Positions 43,201 to 58,200 of a DNA stretch of 64,000 bases are shown here, piece by piece. Below the pieces are notes generated by a model. It was not told the DNA's origin and did not search any database. It worked only from the letters and a program-made list of their open reading frames with translations. The stretch lies in assembly GCA_019054805.1 (NCBI GenBank), contig JAHQIY010000013.1:930001-994000 (forward strand), in the 5' to 3' direction. The position numbers and the translations under genes are program-made. How positions within the stretch are numbered: the stretch's first letter is position 1; each line of letters begins with the position of its first letter. This DNA comes from Brachionus manjavacas. Its lineage: Eukaryota; Rotifera; Eurotatoria; Ploima; Brachionidae.

Positions 43201-46200
43201 CTTTTTCGAAGTCGCCTAATTTCTTGTCCTTTTTACTTTTTGGACTCCTGTAAATTGTATCATGTAGAACTTTTTGCGCTCTTGAATTTGAGCTATTAAT
43301 CATTATCGTAGCTAAAAAATTGACCATTCTGCAGTGACTTGAAAACTGAGTCCTTGGCAAACACTTGTAAGTTTCCCATGTGCATAACTTTTCGAATCTT
43401 GGACCTTTTTTGGATCTGTAAAAGCCAAAGTCAAGAAAATTTCAAGATCTTTCTAGTGGTAACTTCGGTTTTCCAAAATTCGAAAAATTGATTGCATAAA
43501 ACCTATTTGAAAACTGTAAAAAAACGGGTTTTTTGCTCTTTTTCGAAGTCGCCTAATTTCTTGTCCTTTTTACTTTTTGGACTCCTGTAAATTGTATCAT
43601 GTAGAACTTTTTGCGCTCTTGAATTTGAGCTATTAATCATTATCGTAGCTAAAAAATTGACCATTCTGCAGTGACTTGAAAACTGAGTCCTTGGCAAACA
43701 CTTGTAAGTTTCCCATGTGCATAACTTTTCGAATCTTGGACCTTTTTTGGATCTGTAAAAGCCAAAGTCAAGAAAATTTCAAGATCTTTCTAGTGGTAAC
43801 TTCGGTTTTCCAAAATTCGAAAAATTGATTGCATAAAACCTATTTGAAAACTGTAAAAAAACGGGTTTTTTGCTCTTTTTCGAAGTCGCCTAATTTCTTG
43901 TCCTTTTTACTTTTTGGACTTCTGTAAATTGTATCATGTAGAACTTTTTGCGCTCTTGAATTTGAGCTATTAATCATTATCGTAGCTAAAAAATTGACCA
44001 TTCTGCAGTGACTTGAAAACTGAGTCCTTGGCAAACACTTGTAAGTTTCCCATGTGCATAACTTTTCGAATCTTGGACCTTTTTTGGATCTGTAAAAGCC
44101 AAAGTCAAGAAAATTTCAAGATCTTTCTAGTGGTAACTTCGGTTTTCCAAAATTCGAAAAATTGATTGCATAAAACCTATTTGAAAACTGTAAAAAAACG
44201 GGTTTTTTGCTCTTTTTCGAAGTCGCCTAATTTCTTGTCCTTTTTACTTTTTGGACTCCTGTAAATTGTATCATGTAGAACTTTTTGCGCTCTTGAATTT
44301 GAGCTATTAATCATTATCGTAGCTAAAAAATTGACCATTCTGCAGTGACTTGAAAACTGAGTCCTTGGCAAACACTTGTAAGTTTCCCATGTGCATAACT
44401 TTTCGAATCTTGGACCTTTTTTGGATCTGTAAAAGCCAAAGTCAAGAAAATTTCAAGATCTTTCTAGTGGTAACTTCGGTTTTCCAAAATTCGAAAAATT
44501 GATTGCATAAAACCTATTTGAAAACTGTAAAAAAACGGGTTTTTTGCTCTTTTTCGAAGTCGCCTAATTTCTTGTCCTTTTTACTTTTTGGACTCCTGTA
44601 AATTGTATCATGTAGAACTTTTTGCGCTCTTGAATTTGAGCTATTAATCATTATCGTAGCTAAAAAATTGACCATTCTGCAGTGACTTGAAAACTGAGTC
44701 CTTGGCAAACACTTGTAAGTTTCCCATGTGCATAACTTTTCGAATCTTGGACCTTTTTTGGATCTGTAAAAGCCAAAGTCAAGAAAATTTCAAGATCTTT
44801 CTAGTGGTAACTTCGGTATTCCAAAATTCGAAAAATTGATTGCATAAAACCTATTTGAAAACTGTAAAAAAACGGGTTTTTGCTCTTTTTCGAAGTCGCC
44901 TAATTTCTTGTCCTTTTTACTTTTTGGACTCTGTAAATTGTATCATGTAGAACTTTTTGCGCTCTTGAATTTGAGCTATTAATCATTATCGTAGCTAAAA
45001 AATTGACCATTCTGCAGTGACTTGAAAACTGAGTCCTTGGCAAACACTTGTAAGTTTCCCATGTGCATAACTTTTCGAATCTTGGACCTTTTTTGGATCT
45101 GTAAAAGCCAAAGTCAAGAAAATTTCAAGATCTTTCTAGTGGTAACTTCGGTTTTCCAAAATTCGAAAAATTGATTGCATAAAACCTATTTGAAAACTGT
45201 AAAAAAACGGGTTTTTTGCTCTTTTTCGAAGTCGCCTAATTTCTTGTCCTTTTTACTTTTTGGACTCCTGTAAATTGTATCATGTAGAACTTTTTGCGCT
45301 CTTGAATTTGAGCTATTAATCATTATCGTAGCTAAAAAATTGACCATTCTGCAGTGACTTGAAAACTGAGTCCTTGGCAAACACTTGTAAGTTTCCCATG
45401 TGCATAACTTTTCGAATCTTGGACCTTTTTTGGATCTGTAAAAGCCAAAGTCAAGAAAATTTCAAGATCTTTCTAGTGGTAACTTCGGTTTTCCAAAATT
45501 CGAAAAATTGATTGCATAAAACCTATTTGAAAACTGTAAAAAAACGGGTTTTTTGCTCTTTTTCGAAGTCGCCTAATTTCTTGTCCTTTTTACTTTTTGG
45601 ACTCCTGTAAATTGTATCATGTAGAACTTTTTGCGCTCTTGAATTTGAGCTATTAATCATTATCGTAGCTAAAAAATTGACCATTCTGCAGTGACTTGAA
45701 AACTGAGTCCTTGGCAAACACTTGTAAGTTTCCCATGTGCATAACTTTTCGAATCTTGGACCTTTTTTGGATCTGTAAAAGCCAAAGTCAAGAAAATTTC
45801 AAGATCTTTCTAGTGGTAACTTCGGTTTTCCAAAATTCGAAAAATTGATTGCATAAAACCTATTTGAAAACTGTAAAAAAACGGGTTTTTTGCTCTTTTT
45901 CGAATTCGCCTTATTTCTTGTCCTTTTTACCTTTGGACTTCTGTAAATTGTATCATGTAGAACTTTTTGCGCTATTGAATTTGAGCTATTAATCATTATC
46001 GTAGCTAAAAAATTGACCATTCTGCAGTGACTTGAAAACTGAGTCCTTGGCAAACACTTGTAAGTTTCCCATGTGCATAACTTTTCGAATCTTGGACCTT
46101 TTTTGGATCTGTAAAAGCCAAAGTCAAGAAAATTTCAAGATCTTTCTAGTGGTAACTTCGGTTTTCCAAAATTCGAAAAATTGATTGCATAAAACCTATT

Positions 46201-49200
46201 TGAAAACTGTAAAAAAACGGGTTTTTTGCTCTTTTTCGAAGTCGCCTAATTTCTTGTCCTTTTTACTTTTTGGACTCCTGTAAATTGTATCATGTAGAAC
46301 TTTTTGCGCTCTTGAATTTGAGCTATTAATCATTATCGTAGCTAAAAAATTGACCATTCTGCAGTGACTTGAAAACTGAGTCCTTGGCAAACACTTGTAA
46401 GTTTCCCATGTGCATAACTTTTCGAATCTTGGACCTTTTTTGGATCTGTAAAAGCCAAAGTCAAGAAAATTTCAAGATCTTTCTAGTGGTAACTTCGGTT
46501 TTCCAAAATTCGAAAAATTGATTGCATAAAACCTATTTGAAAACTGTAAAAAAACGGGTTTTTTGCTCTTTTTCGAAGTCGCCTAATTTCTTGTCCTTTT
46601 TACTTTTTGGACTCCTGTAAATTGTATCATGTAGAACTTTTTGCGCTCTTGAATTTGAGCTATTAATCATTATCGTAGCTAAAAAATTGACCATTCTGCA
46701 GTGACTTGAAAACTGAGTCCTTGGCAAACACTTGTAAGTTTCCCATGTGCATAACTTTTCGAATCTTGGACCTTTTTTGGATCTGTAAAAGCCAAAGTCA
46801 AGAAAATTTCAAGATCTTTCTAGTGGTAACTTCGGTATTCCAAAATTCGAAAAATTGATTGCATAAAACCTATTTGAAAACTGTAAAAAAACGGGTTTTT
46901 TGCTCTTTTTCGAAGTCGCCTAATTTCTTGTCCTTTTTACTTTTTGGACTCCTGTAAATTGTATCATGTAGAACTTTTTGCGCTCTTGAATTTGAGCTAT
47001 TAATCATTATCGTAGCTAAAAAATTGACCATTCTGCAGTGACTTGAAAACTGAGTCCTTGGCAAACACTTGTAAGTTTCCCATGTGCATAACTTTTCGAA
47101 TCTTGGACCTTTTTTGGATCTGTAAAAGCCAAAGTCAAGAAAATTTCAAGATCTTTCTAGTGGTAACTTCGGTATTCCAAAATTCGAAAAATTGATTGCA
47201 TAAAACCTATTTGAAAACTGTAAAAAAACGGGTTTTTTGCTCTTTTTCGAAGTCGCCTAATTTCTTGTCCTTTTTACTTTTTGGACTCCTGTAAATTGTA
47301 TCATGTAGAACTTTTTGCGCTCTTGAATTTGAGCTATTAATCATTATCGTAGCTAAAAAATTGACCATTCTGCAGTGACTTGAAAACTGAGTCCTTGGCA
47401 AACACTTGTAAGTTTCCCATGTGCATAACTTTTCGAATCTTGGACCTTTTTTGGATCTGTAAAAGCCAAAGTCAAGAAAATTTCAAGATCTTTCTAGTGG
47501 TAACTTCGGTTTTCCAAAATTCGAAAAATTGATTGCATAAAACCTATTTGAAAACTGTAAAAAAACGGGTTTTTTGCTCTTTTTCGAAGTCGCCTAATTT
47601 CTTGTCCTTTTTACTTTTTGGACTCCTGTAAATTGTATCATGTAGAACTTTTTGCGCTCTTGAATTTGAGCTATTAATCATTATCGTAGCTAAAAAATTG
47701 ACCATTCTGCAGTGACTTGAAAACTGAGTCCTTGGCAAACACTTGTAAGTTTCCCATGTGCATAACTTTTCGAATCTTGGACCTTTTTTGGATCTGTAAA
47801 AGCCAAAGTCAAGAAAATTTCAAGATCTTTCTAGTGGTAACTTCGGTTTTCCAAAATTCGAAAAATTGATTGCATAAAACCTATTTGAAAACTGTAAAAA
47901 AACGGGTTTTTTGCTCTTTTTCGAAGTCGCCTAATTTCTTGTCCTTTTTACTTTTTGGACTCCTGTAAATTGTATCATGTAGAACTTTTTGCGCTCTTGA
48001 ATTTGAGCTATTAATCATTATCGTAGCTAAAAAATTGACCATTCTGCAGTGACTTGAAAACTGAGTCCTTGGCAAACACTTGTAAGTTTCCCATGTGCAT
48101 AACTTTTCGAATCTTGGACCTTTTTTGGATCTGTAAAAGCCAAAGTCAAGAAAATTTCAAGATCTTTCTAGTGGTAACTTCGGTTTTCCAAAATTCGAAA
48201 AATTGATTGCATAAAACCTATTTGAAAACTGTAAAAAAACGGGTTTTTTGCTCTTTTTCGAAGTCGCCTAATTTCTTGTCCTTTTTACTTTTTGGACTCC
48301 TGTAAATTGTATCATGTAGAACTTTTTGCGCTCTTGAATTTGAGCTATTAATCATTATCGTAGCTAAAAAATTGACCATTCTGCAGTGACTTGAAAACTG
48401 AGTCCTTGGCAAACACTTGTAAGTTTCCCATGTGCATAACTTTTCGAATCTTGGACCTTTTTTGGATCTGTAAAAGCCAAAGTCAAGAAAATTTCAAGAT
48501 CTTTCTAGTGGTAACTTCGGTTTTCCAAAATTCGAAAAATTGATTGCATAAAACCTATTTGAAAACTGTAAAAAAACGGGTTTTTTGCTCTTTTTCGAAG
48601 TCGCCTAATTTCTTGTCCTTTTTACTTTTTGGACTCCTGTAAATTGTATCATGTAGAACTTTTTGCGCTCTTGAATTTGAGCTATTAATCATTATCGTAG
48701 CTAAAAAATTGACCATTCTGCAGTGACTTGAAAACTGAGTCCTTGGCAAACACTTGTAAGTTTCCCATGTGCATAACTTTTCGAATCTTGGACCTTTTTT
48801 GGATCTGTAAAAGCCAAAGTCAAGAAAATTTCAAGATCTTTCTAGTGGTAACTTCGGTTTTCCAAAATTCGAAAAATTGATTGCATAAAACCTATTTGAA
48901 AACTGTAAAAAAACGGGTTTTTTGCTCTTTTTCGAAGTCGCCTAATTTCTTGTCCTTTTTACTTTTTGGACTCCTGTAAATTGTATCATGTAGAACTTTT
49001 TGCGCTCTTGAATTTGAGCTATTAATCATTATCGTAGCTAAAAAATTGACCATTCTGCAGTGACTTGAAAACTGAGTCCTTGGCAAACACTTGTAAGTTT
49101 CCCATGTGCATAACTTTTCGAATCTTGGACCTTTTTTGGATCTGTAAAAGCCAAAGTCAAGAAAATTTCAAGATCTTTCTAGTGGTAACTTCGGTTTTCC

Positions 49201-52200
49201 AAAATTCGAAAAATTGATTGCATAAAACCTATTTGAAAACTGTAAAAAAACGGGTTTTTTGCTCTTTTTCGAAGTCGCCTAATTTCTTGTCCTTTTTACT
49301 TTTTGGACTCCTGTAAATTGTATCATGTAGAACTTTTTGCGCTCTTGAATTTGAGCTATTAATCATTATCGTAGCTAAAAAATTGACCATTCTGCAGTGA
49401 CTTGAAAACTGAGTCCTTGGCAAACACTTGTAAGTTTCCCATGTGCATAACTTTTCGAATCTTGGACCTTTTTTGGATCTGTAAAAGCCAAAGTCAAGAA
49501 AATTTCAAGATCTTTCTAGTGGTAACTTAGGTATTCCAAAATTCGAAAAATTGATTGCATAAAACCTATTTGAAAACTGTAAAAAAACGGGTTTTTTGCT
49601 CTTTTTCGAAGTCGCCTAATTTCTTGTCCTTTTTACTTTTTGGACTCCTGTAAATTGTATCATGTAGAACTTTTTGCGCTCTTGAATTTGAGCTATTAAT
49701 CATTATCGTAGCTAAAAAATTGACCATTCTGCAGTGACTTGAAAACTGAGTCCTTGGCAAACACTTGTAAGTTTCCCATGTGCATAACTTTTCGAATCTT
49801 GGACCTTTTTTGGATCTGTAAAAGCCAAAGTCAAGAAAATTTCAAGATCTTTCTAGTGGTAACTTCGGTTTTCCAAAATTCGAAAAATTGATTGCATAAA
49901 ACCTATTTGAAAACTGTAAAAAAACGGGTTTTTTGCTCTTTTTCGAAGTCGCCTAATTTCTTGTCCTTTTTACTTTTTGGACTCCTGTAAATTGTATCAT
50001 GTAGAACTTTTTGCGCTCTTGAATTTGAGCTATTAATCATTATCGTAGCTAAAAAATTGACCATTCTGCAGTGACTTGAAAACTGAGTCCTTGGCAAACA
50101 CTTGTAAGTTTCCCATGTGCATAACTTTTCGAATCTTGGACCTTTTTTGGATCTGTAAAAGCCAAAGTCAAGAAAATTTCAAGATCTTTCTAGTGGTAAC
50201 TTCGGTTTTCCAAAATTCGAAAAATTGATTGCATAAAACCTATTTGAAAACTGTAAAAAAACGGGTTTTTTGCTCTTTTTCGAAGTCGCCTAATTTCTTG
50301 TCCTTTTTACTTTTTGGACTCCTGTAAATTGTATCATGTAGAACTTTTTGCGCTCTTGAATTTGAGCTATTAATCATTATCGTAGCTAAAAAATTGACCA
50401 TTCTGCAGTGACTTGAAAACTGAGTCCTTGGCAAACACTTGTAAGTTTCCCATGTGCATAACTTTTCGAATCTTGGACCTTTTTTGGATCTGTAAAAGCC
50501 AAAGTCAAGAAAATTTCAAGATCTTTCTAGTGGTAACTTCGGTTTTCCAAAATTCGAAAAATTGATTGCATAAAACCTATTTGAAAACTGTAAAAAAACG
50601 GGTTTTTTGCTCTTTTTCGAAGTCGCCTAATTTCTTGTCCTTTTTACTTTTTGGACTCCTGTAAATTGTATCATGTAGAACTTTTTGCGCTCTTGAATTT
50701 GAGCTATTAATCATTATCGTAGCTAAAAAATTGACCATTCTGCAGTGACTTGAAAACTGAGTCCTTGGCAAACACTTGTAAGTTTCCCATGTGCATAACT
50801 TTTCGAATCTTGGACCTTTTTTGGATCTGTAAAAGCCAAAGTCAAGAAAATTTCAAGATCTTTCTAGTGGTAACTTCGGTTTTCCAAAATTCGAAAAATT
50901 GATTGCATAAAACCTATTTGAAAACTGTAAAAAAACGGGTTTTTTGCTCTTTTTCGAAGTCGCCTAATTTCTTGTCCTTTTTACTTTTTGGACTCCTGTA
51001 AATTGTATCATGTAGAACTTTTTGCGCTCTTGAATTTGAGCTATTAATCATTATCGTAGCTAAAAAATTGACCATTCTGCAGTGACTTGAAAACTGAGTC
51101 CTTGGCAAACACTTGTAAGTTTCCCATGTGCATAACTTTTCGAATCTTGGACCTTTTTTGGATCTGTAAAAGCCAAAGTCAAGAAAATTTCAAGATCTTT
51201 CTAGTGGTAACTTCGGTTTTCCAAAATTCGAAAAATTGATTGCATAAAACCTATTTGAAAACTGTAAAAAAACGGGTTTTTTGCTCTTTTTCGAAGTCGC
51301 CTAATTTCTTGTCCTTTTTACTTTTTGGACTCCTGTAAATTGTATCATGTAGAACTTTTTGCGCTCTTGAATTTGAGCTATTAATCATTATCGTAGCTAA
51401 AAAATTGACCATTCTGCAGTGACTTGAAAACTGAGTCCTTGGCAAACACTTGTAAGTTTCCCATGTGCATAACTTTTCGAATCTTGGACCTTTTTTGGAT
51501 CTGTAAAAGCCAAAGTCAAGAAAATTTCAAGATCTTTCTAGTGGTAACTTCGGTTTTCCAAAATTCGAAAAATTGATTGCATAAAACCTATTTGAAAACT
51601 GTAAAAAAACGGGTTTTTTGCTCTTTTTCGAAGTCGCCTAATTTCTTGTCCTTTTTACTTTTTGGACTCCTGTAAATTGTATCATGTAGAACTTTTTGCG
51701 CTCTTGAATTTGAGCTATTAATCATTATCGTAGCTAAAAAATTGACCATTCTGCAGTGACTTGAAAACTGAGTCCTTGGCAAACACTTGTAAGTTTCCCA
51801 TGTGCATAACTTTTCGAATCTTGGACCTTTTTTGGATCTGTAAAAGCCAAAGTCAAGAAAATTTCAAGATCTTTCTAGTGGTAACTTCGGTTTTCCAAAA
51901 TTCGAAAAATTGATTGCATAAAACCTATTTGAAAACTGTAAAAAAACGGGTTTTTTGCTCTTTTTCGAAGTCGCCTAATTTCTTGTCCTTTTTACTTTTT
52001 GGACTCCTGTAAATTGTATCATGTAGAACTTTTTGCGCTCTTGAATTTGAGCTATTAATCATTATCGTAGCTAAAAAATTGACCATTCTGCAGTGACTTG
52101 AAAACTGAGTCCTTGGCAAACACTTGTAAGTTTCCCATGTGCATAACTTTTCGAATCTTGGACCTTTTTTGGATCTGTAAAAGCCAAAGTCAAGAAAATT

Positions 52201-55200
52201 TCAAGATCTTTCTAGTGGTAACTTCGGTTTTCCAAAATTCGAAAAATTGATTGCATAAAACCTATTTGAAAACTGTAAAAAAACGGGTTTTTTGCTCTTT
52301 TTCGAAGTCGCCTAATTTCTTGTCCTTTTTACTTTTTGGACTCCTGTAAATTGTATCATGTAGAACTTTTTGCGCTCTTGAATTTGAGCTATTAATCATT
52401 ATCGTAGCTAAAAAATTGACCATTCTGCAGTGACTTGAAAACTGAGTCCTTGGCAAACACTTGTAAGTTTCCCATGTGCATAACTTTTCGAATCTTGGAC
52501 CTTTTTTGGATCTGTAAAAGCCAAAGTCAAGAAAATTTCAAGATCTTTCTAGTGGTAACTTCGGTTTTCCAAAATTCGAAAAATTGATTGCATAAAACCT
52601 ATTTGAAAACTGTAAAAAAACGGGTTTTTTGCTCTTTTTCGAAGTCGCCTAATTTCTTGTCCTTTTTACTTTTTGGACTCCTGTAAATTGTATCATGTAG
52701 AACTTTTTGCGCTCTTGAATTTGAGCTATTAATCATTATCGTAGCTAAAAAATTGACCATTCTGCAGTGACTTGAAAACTGAGTCCTTGGCAAACACTTG
52801 TAAGTTTCCCATGTGCATAACTTTTCGAATCTTGGACCTTTTTTGGATCTGTAAAAGCCAAAGTCAAGAAAATTTCAAGATCTTTCTAGTGGTAACTTCG
52901 GTTTTCCAAAATTCGAAAAATTGATTGCATAAAACCTATTTGAAAACTGTAAAAAAACGGGTTTTTTGCTCTTTTTCGAAGTCGCCTAATTTCTTGTCCT
53001 TTTTACTTTTTGGACTCCTGTAAATTGTATCATGTAGAACTTTTTGCGCTCTTGAATTTGAGCTATTAATCATTATCGTAGCTAAAAAATTGACCATTCT
53101 GCAGTGACTTGAAAACTGAGTCCTTGGCAAACACTTGTAAGTTTCCCATGTGCATAACTTTTCGAATCTTGGACCTTTTTTGGATCTGTAAAAGCCAAAG
53201 TCAAGAAAATTTCAAGATCTTTCTAGTGGTAACTTCGGTTTTCCAAAATTCGAAAAATTGATTGCATAAAACCTATTTGAAAACTGTAAAAAAACGGGTT
53301 TTTTGCTCTTTTTCGAAGTCGCCTAATTTCTTGTCCTTTTTACTTTTTGGACTCCTGTAAATTGTATCATGTAGAACTTTTTGCGCTCTTGAATTTGAGC
53401 TATTAATCATTATCGTAGCTAAAAAATTGACCATTCTGCAGTGACTTGAAAACTGAGTCCTTGGCAAACACTTGTAAGTTTCCCATGTGCATAACTTTTC
53501 GAATCTTGGACCTTTTTTGGATCTGTAAAAGCCAAAGTCAAGAAAATTTCAAGATCTTTCTAGTGGTAACTTCGGTTTTCCAAAATTCGAAAAATTGATT
53601 GCATAAAACCTATTTGAAAACTGTAAAAAAACGGGTTTTTTGCTCTTTTTCGAAGTCGCCTAATTTCTTGTCCTTTTTACTTTTTGGACTCCTGTAAATT
53701 GTATCATGTAGAACTTTTTGCGCTCTTGAATTTGAGCTATTAATCATTATCGTAGCTAAAAAATTGACCATTCTGCAGTGACTTGAAAACTGAGTCCTTG
53801 GCAAACACTTGTAAGTTTCCCATGTGCATAACTTTTCGAATCTTGGACCTTTTTTGGATCTGTAAAAGCCAAAGTCAAGAAAATTTCAAGATCTTTCTAG
53901 TGGTAACTTCGGTTTTCCAAAATTCGAAAAATTGATTGCATAAAACCTATTTGAAAACTGTCAAAAAACGGGTTTTTTGCTCTTTTTCGAAGTCGCCTAA
54001 TTTCTTGTCCTTTTTACTTTTTGGACTCCTGTAAATTGTATCATGTAGAACTTTTTGCGCTCTTGAATTTGAGCTATTAATCATTATCGTAGCTAAAAAA
54101 TTGACCATTCTGCAGTGACTTGAAAACTGAGTCCTTGGCAAACACTTGTAAGTTTCCCATGTGCATAACTTTTCGAATCTTGGACCTTTTTTGGATCTGT
54201 AAAAGCCAAAGTCAAGAAAATTTCAAGATCTTTCTAGTGGTAACTTCGGTTTTCCAAAATTCGAAAAATTGATTGCATAAAACCTATTTGAAAACTGTAA
54301 AAAAACGGGTTTTTTGCTCTTTTTCGAAGTCGCCTAATTTCTTGTCCTTTTTACTTTTTGGACTCCTGTAAATTGTATCATGTAGAACTTTTTGCGCTCT
54401 TGAATTTGAGCTATTAATCATTATCGTAGCTAAAAAATTGACCATTCTGCAGTGACTTGAAAACTGAGTCCTTGGCAAACACTTGTAAGTTTCCCATGTG
54501 CATAACTTTTCGAATCTTGGACCTTTTTTGGATCTGTAAAAGCCAAAGTCAAGAAAATTTCAAGATCTTTCTAGTGGTAACTTCGGTTTTCCAAAATTCG
54601 AAAAATTGATTGCATAAAACCTATTTGAAAACTGTAAAAAAACGGGTTTTTTGCTCTTTTTCGAAGTCGCCTAATTTCTTGTCCTTTTTACTTTTTGGAC
54701 TCCTGTAAATTGTATCATGTAGAACTTTTTGCGCTCTTGAATTTGAGCTATTAATCATTATCGTAGCTAAAAAATTGACCATTCTGCAGTGACTTGAAAA
54801 CTGAGTCCTTGGCAAACACTTGTAAGTTTCCCATGTGCATAACTTTTCGAATCTTGGACCTTTTTTGGATCTGTAAAAGCCAAAGTCAAGAAAATTTCAA
54901 GATCTTTCTAGTGGTAACTTCGGTTTTCCAAAATTCGAAAAATTGATTGCATAAAACCTATTTGAAAACTGTAAAAAAACGGGTTTTTTGCTCTTTTTCG
55001 AAGTCGCCTAATTTCTTGTCCTTTTTACTTTTTGGACTCCTGTAAATTGTATCATGTAGAACTTTTTGCGCTCTTGAATTTGAGCTATTAATCATTATCG
55101 TAGCTAAAAAATTGACCATTCTGCAGTGACTTGAAAACTGAGTCCTTGGCAAACACTTGTAAGTTTCCCATGTGCATAACTTTTCGAATCTTGGACCTTT

Positions 55201-58200
55201 TTTGGATCTGTAAAAGCCAAAGTCAAGAAAATTTCAAGATCTTTCTAGTGGTAACTTCGGTTTTCCAAAATTCGAAAAATTGATTGCATAAAACCTATTT
55301 GAAAACTGTAAAAAAACGGGTTTTTTGCTCTTTTTCGAAGTCGCCTAATTTCTTGTCCTTTTTACTTTTTGGACTCCTGTAAATTGTATCATGTAGAACT
55401 TTTTGCGCTCTTGAATTTGAGCTATTAATCATTATCGTAGCTAAAAAATTGACCATTCTGCAGTGACTTGAAAACTGAGTCCTTGGCAAACACTTGTAAG
55501 TTTCCCATGTGCATAACTTTTCGAATCTTGGACCTTTTTTGGATCTGTAAAAGCCAAAGTCAAGAAAATTTCAAGATCTTTCTAGTGGTAACTTCGGTTT
55601 TCCAAAATTCGAAAAATTGATTGCATAAAACCTATCTGAAAAACGTCAAAAAATGGGTTTTTTGCTCTTTTTCGAAGTCGCCTAATTTCTTGTCCTTTTT
55701 ACTTTTTGGACTCCTGTAAATTGTATCATGTAGAACTTTTTGCGCTCTTGAATTTGAGCTATTAATCATTATCGTAGCTAAAAAATTGACCATTCTGCAG
55801 TGACTTGAAAACTGAGTCCTTGGCAAACACTTGTAAGTTTCCCATGTGCATAACTTTTCGAATCTTGGACCTTTTTTGGATCTGTAAAAGCCAAAGTCAA
55901 GAAAATTTCAAGATCTTTCTAGTGGTAACTTCGGTTTTCCAAAATTCGAAAAATTGATTGCATAAAACCTATTTGAAAACTGTAAAAAAACGGGTTTTTT
56001 GCTCTTTTTCGAAGTCGCCTAATTTCTTGTCCTTTTTACTTTTTGGACTCCTGTAAATTGTATCATGTAGAACTTTTTGCGCTCTTGAATTTGAGCTATT
56101 AATCATTATCGTAGCTAAAAAATTGACCATTCTGCAGTGACTTGAAAACTGAGTCCTTGGCAAACACTTGTAAGTTTCCCATGTGCATAACTTTTCGAAT
56201 CTTGGACCTTTTTTGGATCTGTAAAAGCCAAAGTCAAGAAAATTTCAAGATCTTTCTAGTGGTAACTTCGGTTTTCCAAAATTCGAAAAATTGATTGCAT
56301 AAAACCTATTTGAAAACTGTAAAAAAACGGGTTTTTTGCTCTTTTTCGAAGTCGCCTAATTTCTTGTCCTTTTTACTTTTTGGACTCCTGTAAATTGTAT
56401 CATGTAGAACTTTTTGCGCTCTTGAATTTGAGCTATTAATCATTATCGTAGCTAAAAAATTGACCATTCTGCAGTGACTTGAAAACTGAGTCCTTGGCAA
56501 ACACTTGTAAGTTTCCCATGTGCATAACTTTTCGAATCTTGGACCTTTTTTGGATCTGTAAAAGCCAAAGTCAAGAAAATTTCAAGATCTTTCTAGTGGT
56601 AACTTCGGTTTTCCAAAATTCGAAAAATTGATTGCATAAAACCTATTTGAAAACTGTAAAAAAACGGGTTTTTTGCTCTTTTTCGAAGTCGCCTAATTTC
56701 TTGTCCTTTTTACTTTTTGGACTCCTGTAAATTGTATCATGTAGAACTTTTTGCGCTCTTGAATTTGAGCTATTAATCATTATCGTAGCTAAAAAATTGA
56801 CCATTCTGCAGTGACTTGAAAACTGAGTCCTTGGCAAACACTTGTAAGTTTCCCATGTGCATAACTTTTCGAATCTTGGACCTTTTTTGGATCTGTAAAA
56901 GCCAAAGTCAAGAAAATTTCAAGATCTTTCTAGTGGTAACTTCGGTTTTCCAAAATTCGAAAAATTGATTGCATAAAACCTATTTGAAAACTGTAAAAAA
57001 ACGGGTTTTTTGCTCTTTTTCGAAGTCGCCTAATTTCTTGTCCTTTTTACTTTTTGGACTCCTGTAAATTGTATCATGTAGAACTTTTTGCGCTCTTGAA
57101 TTTGAGCTATTAATCATTATCGTAGCTAAAAAATTGACCATTCTGCAGTGACTTGAAAACTGAGTCCTTGGCAAACACTTGTAAGTTTCCCATGTGCATA
57201 ACTTTTCGAATCTTGGACCTTTTTTGGATCTGTAAAAGCCAAAGTCAAGAAAATTTCAAGATCTTTCTAGTGGTAACTTCGGTTTTCCAAAATTCGAAAA
57301 ATTGATTGCATAAAACCTATTTGAAAACTGTAAAAAAACGGGTTTTTTGCTCTTTTTCGAAGTCGCCTAATTTCTTGTCCTTTTTACTTTTTGGACTCCT
57401 GTAAATTGTATCATGTAGAACTTTTTGCGCTCTTGAATTTGAGCTATTAATCATTATCGTAGCTAAAAAATTGACCATTCTGCAGTGACTTGAAAACTGA
57501 GTCCTTGGCAAACACTTGTAAGTTTCCCATGTGCATAACTTTTCGAATCTTGGACCTTTTTTGGATCTGTAAAAGCCAAAGTCAAGAAAATTTCAAGATC
57601 TTTCTAGTGGTAACTTAGGTATTCCAAAATTCGAAAAATTGATTGCATAAAACCTATTTGAAAACTGTAAAAAAACGGGTTTTTTGCTCTTTTTCGAAGT
57701 CGCCTAATTTCTTGTCCTTTTTACTTTTTGGACTCCTGTAAATTGTATCATGTAGAACTTTTTGCGCTCTTGAATTTGAGCTATTAATCATTATCGTAGC
57801 TAAAAAATTGACCATTCTGCAGTGACTTGAAAACTGAGTCCTTGGCAAACACTTGTAAGTTTCCCATGTGCATAACTTTTCGAATCTTGGACCTTTTTTG
57901 GATCTGTAAAAGCCAAAGTCAAGAAAATTTCAAGATCTTTCTAGTGGTAACTTCGGTTTTCCAAAATTCGAAAAATTGATTGCATAAAACCTATTTGAAA
58001 ACTGTAAAAAAACGGGTTTTTTGCTCTTTTTCGAAGTCGCCTAATTTCTTGTCCTTTTTACTTTTTGGACTCCTGTAAATTGTATCATGTAGAACTTTTT
58101 GCGCTCTTGAATTTGAGCTATTAATCATTATCGTAGCTAAAAAATTGACCATTCTGCAGTGACTTGAAAACTGAGTCCTTGGCAAACACTTGTAAGTTTC

